Positions 1 through 6,204 of a DNA stretch of 13,986 bases are shown here, piece by piece; within the stretch, counting starts at the first letter, position 1; every line of letters begins with the position of its first letter. A program made the translations under genes and the position numbers. This DNA is from an uncultured Bacillota bacterium (GTDB taxonomy: Bacteria > Bacillota_I > Bacilli_A > Erysipelotrichales > Erysipelotrichaceae), in contig ONXX01000060.1 in NCBI GenBank assembly GCA_900321955.1, forward strand, positions 1 to 13,986. Direction: 5' to 3'. The notes under the pieces were generated by a model. That model searched no databases. It saw nothing but the letters and a program-made list of their open reading frames with translations, and was not told where the DNA came from.

Positions 1-517
1 CGTTGGTCCGCTGAATGCAGACAGGCTCAATTGCCGTATCCTTCAATGCCTTGAGGTAGGTCACCGCCAGCATGTCATTTGGATAGAGGCTGCCGCTTAA
101 TAAACCATAGGAATGGGGAAAGGAGTTTCCGTCATGCATGAGCTCCTTTAGTCTGGTGACATCGACTTCCAGCTTTGCATATTTCTTAAGCTCTTCAAGG
201 TTGTTGGTCTCCGAGCCAAAGACCAGCGAAGTGATGCCTGCCTTTGCCAGCAGGGATACGGCACTTTGGCCAAAGACGTAGGCATTCTGGACTGTGCAGA
301 TGTAGGGAAGCTCGATGACTAAATCGACGCCATGATCTAAAGCCGCCTTTGTCTTTTCATATTTATTGATGATCGAGATATCACCGCGCTGATTAAAATT
401 GCCTGACATGCAGGCAATCAGCAGATCCGCATCGGTGAGCCGCAATGCTTCGTTGATGTGATGGAGATGACCGTTATGAAACGGATTGTATTCAACGATT
501 ATTCCTGTCGTTTTCAC
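1..517 (-). CDS. tmcAL: tRNA(Met) cytidine acetate ligase TmcAL (YlbM), N-terminal part
   Basis: The enzyme forms N4-acetylcytidine at the wobble base of elongator tRNA-Met from acetate and ATP. The reverse strand translates from GTG at 517 into MKTTGIIVEYNPFHNGH and continues open to the window edge (172 codons; the family is about 400 residues, so the C-terminal half is missing). The nucleotidyltransferase-type motif is H14-N-G-H17 within YNPFHNGHLHH, followed by MSGNFNQRGD and, further on, FGSETN, all typical of the YlbM family. An ATG two bases upstream (517-519) is followed at once by TGA in its own frame, so GTG is the start; it also matches the usual family N-terminus. There is no Shine-Dalgarno sequence upstream; a TATAAT lies exactly one -10-to-start distance away. 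The gene is divergent from yceD-rpmF, a common neighbourhood in Firmicutes. Confidence 0.93.
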   Translation of the reverse strand, partial: MKTTGIIVEYNPFHNGHLHHINEALRLTDADLLIACMSGNFNQRGDISIINKYEKTKAALDHGVDLVIELPYICTVQNAYVFGQSAVSLLAKAGITSLVFGSETNNLEELKKYAKLEVDVTRLKELMHDGNSFPHSYGLLSGSLYPNDMLAVTYLKALKDTAIEPVCIQRTN

Positions 518-523
518 ATGATT

Positions 524-533
524 ATTATATAAT
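524..533. promoter_or_regulatory. Palindromic bidirectional -10 element between tmcAL and yceD
   Basis: ATTATATAAT at 524-533 is a perfect 10-bp palindrome that contains TATAAT on both strands (528-533 on plus; 529-524 on minus). Counting six discriminator bases places the plus-strand start at 540, the A of an ATG, and the minus-strand start at 517, the G of the tmcAL GTG. Neither gene has a Shine-Dalgarno sequence, so both transcripts are predicted to be leaderless. The -35 regions are weak: CTGTCG at 505-510 for plus, GATATA read from 552-547 for minus. The start-site assignment is inference from spacing. Confidence 0.6.
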
Positions 534-539
534 ATGGCT

Positions 540-1034
540 ATGAAAATATATCTCAAAGATCTGGCCAATATTGCCGATGAAAAAGTATATCCGGTTAATA
601 TCGGTGTCTATGAAGTGGAAGACAATATCTTCCTTCGCCGCCTGGAGAATGTGAAAGGGGACATCACTTTCTACTACGATGCCAGCGATGAACTGCGCAT
701 CAATTATCGAGTGCAGGGTGATATGGTATGCCCTTGTGCGATCTCTCTGGAGGATGTCTATGTGCCTTTTGATTTGAGCGATGATGACAAGGTGGTAGGC
801 AAACCGGACGAGGAAGGATTCCTGATGGATGAGAACAAGGATATCGAAAAAATGGTCCTGTATATTGTTTTGCCGGAAGTTCCGATAAAAGTTGTAAAAA
901 AAGAAAAAATAGAGTATTCTAGAGGGGATGGTTGGGCTTTCGTATCCGAAAAGGACTATGAATCGTCGAAAAAAGACGAAATAGACCCCCGTTTACAGAA
1001 GCTTAAAGAGTATAGATTCGAGGAGGATGATTAA
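540..1034 (+). CDS. yceD: YceD/YlbN family protein (DUF177), 23S rRNA accumulation protein
   Basis: This is a small acidic protein of about 164 residues. It belongs to the DUF177 family that sits directly upstream of rpmF in most bacteria and is linked to 23S rRNA accumulation and ribosome assembly. I choose ATG 540 ([11 protein letters not shown]) rather than ATG 534 because family members begin MK[IW]-like and because 540 is the predicted transcription start; 534 directly abuts the -10. Visible family features are the central CPC around residues 60-62, where most homologues carry a C-x2-C, and the C-terminal [10 protein letters not shown], close to the family's DPRLAKLKEL ending. The stop is 2 bases before the rpmF start codon, and the rpmF ribosome-binding site AGGAGG lies inside its last codons, so the pair is translationally linked. 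Confidence 0.9.
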   Translation: MKIYLKDLANIADEKVYPVNIGVYEVEDNIFLRRLENVKGDITFYYDASDELRINYRVQGDMVCPCAISLEDVYVPFDLSDDDKVVGKPDEEGFLMDENKDIEKMVLYIVLPEVPIKVVKKEKIEYSRGDGWAFVSEKDYESSKKDEIDPRLQKLKEYRFEEDD

Positions 1035-1036
1035 CA

Positions 1037-1186
1037 ATGGCTGTTCAACAGAGAAGAAATTCTAAGACACGCAAAGCAAAAAGAAGAACACATTATAAAT
1101 TAATGGCACCAACCCTGGTGAAATGCCCTTCATGCGGTGAATACAAACTGGCTCATCGTGTCTGCCCGAACTGCGGCGCCAAGTAG
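1037..1186 (+). CDS. rpmF: 50S ribosomal protein L32
   Basis: This 49-residue protein begins [19 protein letters not shown], a basic N-terminus typical of L32. It ends with a zinc ribbon, C30-P-S-C33 and C43-P-N-C46, so this is the zinc-binding (C+) form of L32 rather than the zinc-independent paralogue that some Firmicutes carry. A strong Shine-Dalgarno AGGAGG (1021-1026) stands ten bases before the ATG, inside the end of yceD. The yceD-rpmF pair is a conserved unit. Two hairpin terminators follow. Confidence 0.97.
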   Translation: MAVQQRRNSKTRKAKRRTHYKLMAPTLVKCPSCGEYKLAHRVCPNCGAK

Positions 1187-1195
1187 TTTCTGAAG

Positions 1196-1219
1196 AAAGA
1201 AGAGAATTCTTCTTTTTTT
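1196..1219 (+). terminator. Terminator after rpmF, first hairpin
   Basis: AAAGAAGA (1196-1203) pairs with TCTTCTTT (1208-1215) around the loop GAAT, and the U-run continues to 1219. All eight pairs are perfect but A/U-rich, so this hairpin alone may be leaky. It begins 9 bases after the rpmF stop codon. Confidence 0.75.
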
Positions 1220-1248
1220 ATTCTCTAAATTCAATAAATGATCTTGAT

Positions 1249-1280
1249 AAAAGTGCAGAGAAATTCTGCACTTTTTCTTT
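1249..1280 (+). terminator. Strong terminator between rpmF and mraZ
   Basis: An 11-bp perfect stem, AAAAGTGCAGA (1249-1259) with TCTGCACTTTT (1265-1275), closes a 5-base loop and is followed by T-C-TTT. Because the stem starts with A-run and ends with T-run, it may also work on the minus strand. It separates the yceD-rpmF unit from the dcw cluster, and its T tract runs into the proposed mraZ -35. Confidence 0.85.
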
Positions 1281-1306
1281 ACTTTTACCCCCTAAAATGA
1301 AATAAT
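1278..1306 (+). promoter_or_regulatory. Probable mraZ (dcw cluster) promoter
   Basis: TTTACT at 1278-1283 (four of six consensus bases) and AATAAT at 1301-1306 (five of six) are 17 bases apart. The predicted start near 1313 would leave a leader of about 32 bases. The -10 overlaps the first of four MraZ boxes, and the remaining boxes lie in the transcribed leader. TAAAAT at 1293-1298 is an alternative -10 but has no matching -35. Confidence 0.45.
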
Positions 1307-1341
1307 AGTGGTAGAAAGTGGCTGATTGTGGGTAAAAGTGG
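1304..1341 (+). promoter_or_regulatory. MraZ operator: four GTGG boxes at exact 10-bp spacing
   Basis: Four direct repeats sit one helical turn apart: AATAGTGG (1304-1311), GAAAGTGG (1314-1321), GATTGTGG (1324-1331) and AAAAGTGG (1334-1341). GTGG is invariant and each is preceded by an A/T-rich tetranucleotide. MraZ is a ring-shaped oligomer with SpoVT/AbrB folds that binds such 10-bp-spaced repeats upstream of its own gene (TGGG boxes in E. coli, AAAGTG boxes in Mollicutes and Firmicutes). The last box ends 3 bases before the mraZ ATG, so operator, leader and ribosome-binding region coincide. Confidence 0.88.
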
Positions 1342-1344
1342 GAG

Positions 1345-1782
1345 ATGTTCATAGGTGAATACCAGCATAACCTGGATGCAAAAGGAAGAATTGTCATTCC
1401 CGGCAAGTTCAGAGATGAACTTCATACGTCTTTTATCCTGGCCAGAGGCCTTGATGGCTGTCTGACGATCTATTCCCTGAAACAGTGGGAAAAGCTCTTT
1501 GAAGAAGTCAACAAGCTGCCGACGACCAAGAAAGCAGCCCGTCAGTACATCAGAATGCTGACAAGTACCGCCAGCGAGTGCACGCTCGACAATCAGGGCA
1601 GAATTCAGATTCCGTCCTTCCTGGCAAAACCGGTCAACATCACAAAGGAATGTGTCGTCATCGGCGCGAACGACCATATCGAAATCTGGGATAAGGCGAC
1701 CTGGGATAATTACTACCTGGATGCTTCAAACAACTTTGAAGATGTCGCCGAGAATTTGAGTGATCTGCTGAACAATGAATAA
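1345..1782 (+). CDS. mraZ: Transcriptional regulator MraZ
   Basis: MraZ (145 residues, usual length) is a DNA-binding protein that controls the dcw operon it heads and can affect cell division. It has two tandem SpoVT/AbrB-like swapped-hairpin domains, each with the DxxxR signature: D11-AKG-R15 and D82-NQG-R86. The N-terminus MFIGEYQHNLDAKGR is highly typical and fixes the start at ATG 1345. The only purine-rich stretch, GGGAG, directly abuts the ATG, which is too close for a normal Shine-Dalgarno contact; the same bases form the fourth MraZ box. The stop overlaps the rsmH start by 8 bases (ATGAATAA). Confidence 0.97.
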   Translation: MFIGEYQHNLDAKGRIVIPGKFRDELHTSFILARGLDGCLTIYSLKQWEKLFEEVNKLPTTKKAARQYIRMLTSTASECTLDNQGRIQIPSFLAKPVNITKECVVIGANDHIEIWDKATWDNYYLDASNNFEDVAENLSDLLNNE

Positions 1783-2689
1783 ACACATATCCGTAATGCC
1801 TGAAAAGGCGATCGAACTGCTTGATGTGAAGGAAGACGGCATCTATGTCGACGGAACATTGGGCAGAGGCGGTCATTCAAAACTGATCTTAGAAAAACTG
1901 AAAAACGGCAAACTCTACTGTTTCGATCTGGATGAAGAGGCGATCGAAGAATCGAAAGCGTTCTTAAAAGATTATGAAAACGTAGAATTCATCCATGACA
2001 ATTTCATGAACATGGACCAATATGTCGACCATGTCGACGGGATCTTGCTCGACCTGGGTGTTTCATCACCGCAGTTTGATGAAGCAGACCGGGGCTTTTC
2101 CTACCGATATGACGGACCGCTGGACATGCGCATGGACAGGGAAGACAGGCTCAGTGCCTATGACGTCGTCAATGAGTATTCGCCTCAAGAGCTGAAAAGA
2201 GTTCTCTGGCAGTATGGCGAAGAAAAAAATGCCGGCCGCATCGTAAACAGAATTGTTGAGAATCGGCCGATCAAAACGACCCTGGAACTGGTGGAAGTGA
2301 TCAAAAGCGCGCTTCCGGCAAAGGTCCTTGCCAAAAAGGGGCACCCGGCAAAACAGACCTTCCAGGCAATACGAATCGAAGTCAATCATGAACTCGATTC
2401 TTTGAAGTCTTTCCTGGAAAGATTTGACGAAATACTGAATGTTGATGGCCGTCTGGTCATCATTACCTTCCACTCACTGGAAGACAAGCTCGTAAAGCAC
2501 TGCTTCAAAGATCTGAGCAGCGTTTACGATGACAAGCGCATCGCCTTAAGGCCGGAAGAGGTCAAACAGGCGAGATACGAACTGCTCAATCACGGTGACA
2601 AAGCAACAGAACAGGAAGTTGAAAACAACCGCCGTGCCAAGAGCGCGATTATTAGAGGGATAAGGAAAAGATATGGCAAAGATAGTTAA
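1775..2689 (+). CDS. rsmH: 16S rRNA (cytosine(1402)-N(4))-methyltransferase RsmH
   Basis: RsmH (MraW) adds the N4-methyl group to C1402 in the decoding centre of 16S rRNA using S-adenosylmethionine. The 304-residue protein is of normal length. The SAM-binding motif is VDGTLGRGGHS (25-35), followed by LLDLGVSSPQFDEADRGFSYR (91-111), GPLDMRMD (114-121), NEYSPQEL (133-140), RIEVNHELDSL (200-210) and ITFHSLEDKLVK (230-241). It starts inside the end of mraZ (8-base overlap) with no Shine-Dalgarno, so it probably depends on translational coupling from mraZ. Its own end overlaps ftsL by 17 bases. Position second in the dcw cluster is standard. Confidence 0.97.
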   Translation: MNKHISVMPEKAIELLDVKEDGIYVDGTLGRGGHSKLILEKLKNGKLYCFDLDEEAIEESKAFLKDYENVEFIHDNFMNMDQYVDHVDGILLDLGVSSPQFDEADRGFSYRYDGPLDMRMDREDRLSAYDVVNEYSPQELKRVLWQYGEEKNAGRIVNRIVENRPIKTTLELVEVIKSALPAKVLAKKGHPAKQTFQAIRIEVNHELDSLKSFLERFDEILNVDGRLVIITFHSLEDKLVKHCFKDLSSVYDDKRIALRPEEVKQARYELLNHGDKATEQEVENNRRAKSAIIRGIRKRYGKDS

Positions 2690-2972
2690 GAGAAAAAGAA
2701 GAAGATTAAGTTTCCATGGTTTTGCGATCGTCCTTTTTTCTTTGTCACTGGTCGCATGGCTTGCCAGCAGCTTGCTTGTGAACACGATGAATGCAAAACT
2801 GACGATGAAGATCCAGACGATGAATGAGGAGCTGGCAGTTTTAAAGACGCAGAACCAGACTTTAAGTTTTGAGATCTCCAATCTGGAAAATAAGGACAGA
2901 GTTTTTGCCGCAGCGACGGCTGCCAACCTTGACCAGGTCAGCGACAATATCATCTCCGTATCGGGAGAATAG
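2673..2972 (+). CDS. ftsL: Cell division protein FtsL
   Basis: This 99-residue protein is bitopic. It has a basic cytoplasmic N-terminus (MAKIVKRKRRRLS), one membrane segment at about residues 15-36 and an extracytoplasmic coiled coil at about 38-75 (heptad-like MKIQTMNEELAVLKTQNQTLSFEISNLENK). FtsL sequences are poorly conserved, so the call rests on topology, size and position between rsmH and ftsI. FtsL binds DivIC/FtsB and activates septal peptidoglycan synthesis by FtsW-FtsI. The start overlaps rsmH; AAGGA (2662-2666) gives a well-placed Shine-Dalgarno. Confidence 0.88.
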   Translation: MAKIVKRKRRRLSFHGFAIVLFSLSLVAWLASSLLVNTMNAKLTMKIQTMNEELAVLKTQNQTLSFEISNLENKDRVFAAATAANLDQVSDNIISVSGE

Positions 2973-2975
2973 AAA

Positions 2976-5210
2976 ATGAAACGAAGTAATAATAAACTTC
3001 GTTTTCTATATTTTTTAATGTTGACAGTAACCTTAGCGGTGATCGTCAACGTTTTTTTAGTGACGATTTTAAAAGTCCACATCCGTTCCAATACTTCATT
3101 GAACGATTATGTCCAATCCGTCTCCAACGTTGAAGAAAGGATCTTTGCTTCAAGAGGGAATATCTACGACAAGGAAGGGTCCATCGTTGCCCAGGATGTG
3201 AAGACGTACGATATCATCTGTTATCTGGATGAAGAAAGATTATCAAGTTCCGATGAAATAGCCTATGTCGATGATCCTTCTTTCACGGCCCAGGCTCTGG
3301 CTCCGATTCTGGGTATGGATGCTTCGGATATCTACAATATTCTGGTTTCCAACAAGGGACTCTATCAGATCGAATTAGGGACCAAGGGCAGAAACCTCAG
3401 CGAAGAACAGAAGAATCAGATCGAAGCGATCAAGGGATTGCACGGCATTGATTTCCGCAATTCCTATAAGCGCTATTATCCATACGGCGATACCTTTTCG
3501 CCGCAGTTAGTTGGCTTTGCCCAGTCGGACAACACCGGCAAGCTGATCGGTAAACTGGGCATCGAATCTTATCTGAATGATGAACTCTCCGGCACAGATG
3601 GTTACCATTCCTATCAGAGAGACAAGCACGGCTACATCCTGCCGGGCATGTATGAAGAGACCGTCAATGCCGTCAATGGCTACGATGTTTATCTGACTTT
3701 GGATGTCTCCATACAGGAGGCTTTAAACAGCGCCTTAAATACGACAATGGAAGCCAAGAATGCTTCGAGGGCATGGGCAGCTGTGGTGGAAATCAAGACC
3801 GGCAAGATCCTGGCCTGGGGCCAGACGCCTTCCTTTAATCCCAATGAACTGAAGGAAGATGATGTCCAGGTCAACTATGGTTCCCAACTTGCCTATGAAC
3901 CGGGTTCTGTCATGAAATCGGTCATCTATTCGGCAGCCATGGACATGGGTGTCTATGACGGTGACAGGGGATTTGACTCTTCACCTTACTGCTATACCGC
4001 CTCGACCGGCCGCACCTACAGCGGCGATCAGCTTGGCTGTATCTATAACGTTTCCCGTCTTGACTGGGGAACGATTCCGCTTGATTACGGTCTGATCTAT
4101 TCCAGTAACGTTGCGACAGCGACCTTATTGTCGGAATATGTCGGTGTCGATAACTATAAGGATTATCTGGAGAAATATCATCTTTACCAGACGGTCAATT
4201 CCGACGGCATCGATGAAGTTTCCGGTTACACCAACTATGGCTTATCGCCGGTCGATGATATCACGGCAACTTATGGCCAGGGTTCTTCAACGACGATGCT
4301 GCAGCTCTTGCAGACGTATACCGCCATTTTCGGCAACGGCGAGATGATCAAGCCTTATCTGATTGAAAAGATCGTCGACCCGAATACCAACACGGTCGTC
4401 TACCAGGGCAGCCGCAAGGTCGTCTCCAAACCGATCAAGGAATCCACTGCCAGACAGATGCAGGATCTTTTGCGCCGTGTCGTCGCTGAACCGGATGGCA
4501 CTTGCCGTCACTATGCTGCCAAGACAGTGGAGGTCATGGGCAAGACCGGAACATCCGAGATCCCTTTGGACGGCGGTTATGCGGAAGATGAAAACATCAT
4601 CTCCTGCATGCTGGGTTTCCCATACAACGATCCGCAATACATGGTGTATTTTGCCTATGTCTCACCGGAGACGGTCTACTACAATTACGATATCAAGCCT
4701 ATCCCTGATCTGATCGACCGCATCGCCTTATTGGAAAATCTGATCATCGGCGACGAGGAAGAGAAGCAGAGCGAAAAATACATTGAAAAGCATGAGATGC
4801 CTAGTCTGATCTCTTTATCCTATAACGAAGCAAAAGAGAAGGCGGAAGAACTCGACCTGGAAGTCATCGGTGTCTTTGACGGCAATCACATCGTCGACCA
4901 GCTGCCAAAGGCAAGGGAAGATGTTTATACCTATCAGAAGGTGTTCCTGCTGACAGACGGCAAGAGTATGACCCTGCCGGATTTCACCGGCTGGACCAGA
5001 AAAGATGTCATCGACTTCTGGAATCTGTCGCACATTCCGATCAAGATGGATGGTTTCGGCGTCGCCTATGCGCAATCCCTGCCGGCCGGTACGATCATTG
5101 ATCCAAACAAGGAAATCACCATTTCTTTCCGTGAAATCAATCACGTGGATGCCGTGGAAACGCCTTCCGAAACAGCAGCTGAAACTTCTGATGAAAGTCA
5201 GACAAATTAG
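2976..5210 (+). CDS. ftsI: Penicillin-binding protein 2B / FtsI, septal transpeptidase with PASTA domains
   Basis: This class B penicillin-binding protein of 744 residues cross-links septal peptidoglycan. An N-terminal membrane anchor covers about residues 10-32. The dimerisation domain begins near RIFASRGNIYDKEGSIVA (55-72). The transpeptidase domain carries the active-site serine in S311-V-M-K314 (YEPGSVMKS), S376-S-N378 and K523-T-G525. Two PASTA-like repeats follow (about 607-662 and 664-718), as in Bacillus PBP2B and SpoVD. The tail (721-744) is Thr/Glu/Ser-rich and low complexity. ATG 2976 has GGGAG eight bases upstream and lies 3 bases after the ftsL stop. Gene order marks it as the division enzyme rather than the sporulation paralogue SpoVD. 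Confidence 0.95.
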   Translation: MKRSNNKLRFLYFLMLTVTLAVIVNVFLVTILKVHIRSNTSLNDYVQSVSNVEERIFASRGNIYDKEGSIVAQDVKTYDIICYLDEERLSSSDEIAYVDDPSFTAQALAPILGMDASDIYNILVSNKGLYQIELGTKGRNLSEEQKNQIEAIKGLHGIDFRNSYKRYYPYGDTFSPQLVGFAQSDNTGKLIGKLGIESYLNDELSGTDGYHSYQRDKHGYILPGMYEETVNAVNGYDVYLTLDVSIQEALNSALNTTMEAKNASRAWAAVVEIKTGKILAWGQTPSFNPNELKEDDVQVNYGSQLAYEPGSVMKSVIYSAAMDMGVYDGDRGFDSSPYCYTASTGRTYSGDQLGCIYNVSRLDWGTIPLDYGLIYSSNVATATLLSEYVGVDNYKDYLEKYHLYQTVNSDGIDEVSGYTNYGLSPVDDITATYGQGSSTTMLQLLQTYTAIFGNGEMIKPYLIEKIVDPNTNTVVYQGSRKVVSKPIKESTARQMQDLLRRVVAEPDGTCRHYAAKTVEVMGKTGTSEIPLDGGYAEDENIISCMLGFPYNDPQYMVYFAYVSPETVYYNYDIKPIPDLIDRIALLENLIIGDEEEKQSEKYIEKHEMPSLISLSYNEAKEKAEELDLEVIGVFDGNHIVDQLPKAREDVYTYQKVFLLTDGKSMTLPDFTGWTRKDVIDFWNLSHIPIKMDGFGVAYAQSLPAGTIIDPNKEITISFREINHVDAVETPSETAAETSDESQTN

Positions 5211-5212
5211 TG

Positions 5213-5218
5213 TATAAT
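5213..5218 (+). promoter_or_regulatory. Possible internal -10 element just before mraY
   Basis: A perfect TATAAT sits at 5213-5218, starting 2 bases after the ftsI stop. Standard spacing predicts a start near 5225, only about 2 bases before the mraY ATG at 5227. No clear -35 is seen at 16-18 bases (GATGAA at 17). mraY has only AGG one base from its ATG, so it lacks a usable ribosome-binding site. The arrangement resembles the tmcAL/yceD promoter. Confidence 0.35.
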
Positions 5219-5226
5219 AATCAGGT

Positions 5227-6204
5227 ATGAAATCTGTACTTATTTATGCAGCCGGATTGATCCTTTCAATCGTTGCGATGTTTGTTGTTATGCCGCACTT
5301 CATCGCCTATCTGAAAAAGAAGAATATCAATCAGGTTACTTCGGAATATGCTTTGGAAGAATTCAAACAGAAAGAGAAGACACCGATCATGGGCGGTCTT
5401 CTTTTCGTTGTTTTGCCGATCATCGTGTTTGCCGTACTGGATTTTACAGGTCTGGCAGATAAAAGGACGCAGTTTGTTTTACTTTCTTACATTCTTTACT
5501 GTTCCGTTGGCTTTATCGATGATTCCTTAGTCATCCGTTCCCATTCCAATGAGGGCCTCTCACCAAAGACCAGACTCATCATGGAATTCGCCTATACGGC
5601 ATTTCTGTTTTTTGTCTATCGTGACATCATTCCTTGCCAGGTGACACTGCCGTTTGTGCATCAGACGATCAATCTGCCTTGGCTGGTTTTTCTGCCGTTT
5701 ATGATCCTTCTGTATATGGCAGAAGCCAATGCGGTCAACTTTACCGATGGCATGGATGGCCTTTGCGCAGGCGTTTCCTTTATCGCTTTGCTTCCGTTCG
5801 TGGTACTTTGTGCGCGCCTTGGTTTTGATCATATCGTCTTATTGCTGGTATGCATTTTAGGCGGTCTTATCGGGTATCTGCGCTTCAATTTCCATCCGGC
5901 CAAGATCTTTATGGGCGACAGCGGTTCGCTTGCTCTGGGTGCTTTATTTGCTTCCCTTGGCATATTGAGTGACTGCACCATTGCCTTGTTTTTTATCGGC
6001 GGCGTATTTGTCATCGAGATGTTCTGTGTCGTTGTCCAGCAGGTCTCTGTCAGACTCTTCCACAAGAGAGTCTTCTCTTATACGCCGATCCATTACGCGT
6101 TTGTCATCAAGGGTTATAAAGAAAAGACGATCGTCCTTGGCTTCTATCTTCTGCAGGCCGTCTTCTCGATCCTTGGCTTGCTGATTGGCCTGGCGACACT
6201 ATGA
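5227..6204 (+). CDS. mraY: Phospho-N-acetylmuramoyl-pentapeptide-transferase MraY
   Basis: MraY is a polytopic membrane enzyme that transfers phospho-MurNAc-pentapeptide from the UDP precursor to undecaprenyl phosphate, giving lipid I. The 325-residue protein has about ten hydrophobic segments. Key residues seen are D98-D99 (GFIDD), N171 and D174-G-M-D-G (NFTDGMDG), D231 (FMGDSGS) and H289. It is a divergent member: the usual HHH of the last cytoplasmic loop (PIHHHFE) reads PIHYAF here, so H290 and H291 are replaced by Tyr and Ala, and the GTPTMGG-type motif reads KTPIMGG. A relative in the same polyprenyl-phosphate transferase superfamily (WecA/TagO) is possible, but size, the MraY-type active-site motifs and dcw position favour MraY. 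It overlaps recJ by 4 bases (ATGA). Confidence 0.92.
   Translation: MKSVLIYAAGLILSIVAMFVVMPHFIAYLKKKNINQVTSEYALEEFKQKEKTPIMGGLLFVVLPIIVFAVLDFTGLADKRTQFVLLSYILYCSVGFIDDSLVIRSHSNEGLSPKTRLIMEFAYTAFLFFVYRDIIPCQVTLPFVHQTINLPWLVFLPFMILLYMAEANAVNFTDGMDGLCAGVSFIALLPFVVLCARLGFDHIVLLLVCILGGLIGYLRFNFHPAKIFMGDSGSLALGALFASLGILSDCTIALFFIGGVFVIEMFCVVVQQVSVRLFHKRVFSYTPIHYAFVIKGYKEKTIVLGFYLLQAVFSILGLLIGLATL

Noticed and set aside
534..539. Alternative yceD start at ATG 534.
   Set aside because: It directly follows the -10 hexamer and would not be transcribed from that promoter; ATG 540 gives the usual family N-terminus.
1304..1341. Short regular repeats as a CRISPR-like or tandem-repeat array.
   Set aside because: The unit is 10 bp with only GTGG constant and lies before mraZ, which is exactly the known MraZ operator pattern.
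2546..3091. A 181-codon hydrophobic open frame on the minus strand across rsmH-ftsL-ftsI.
   Set aside because: It is the mirror of the ftsL and ftsI membrane segments, has no ribosome-binding site, and spans three well-supported genes.
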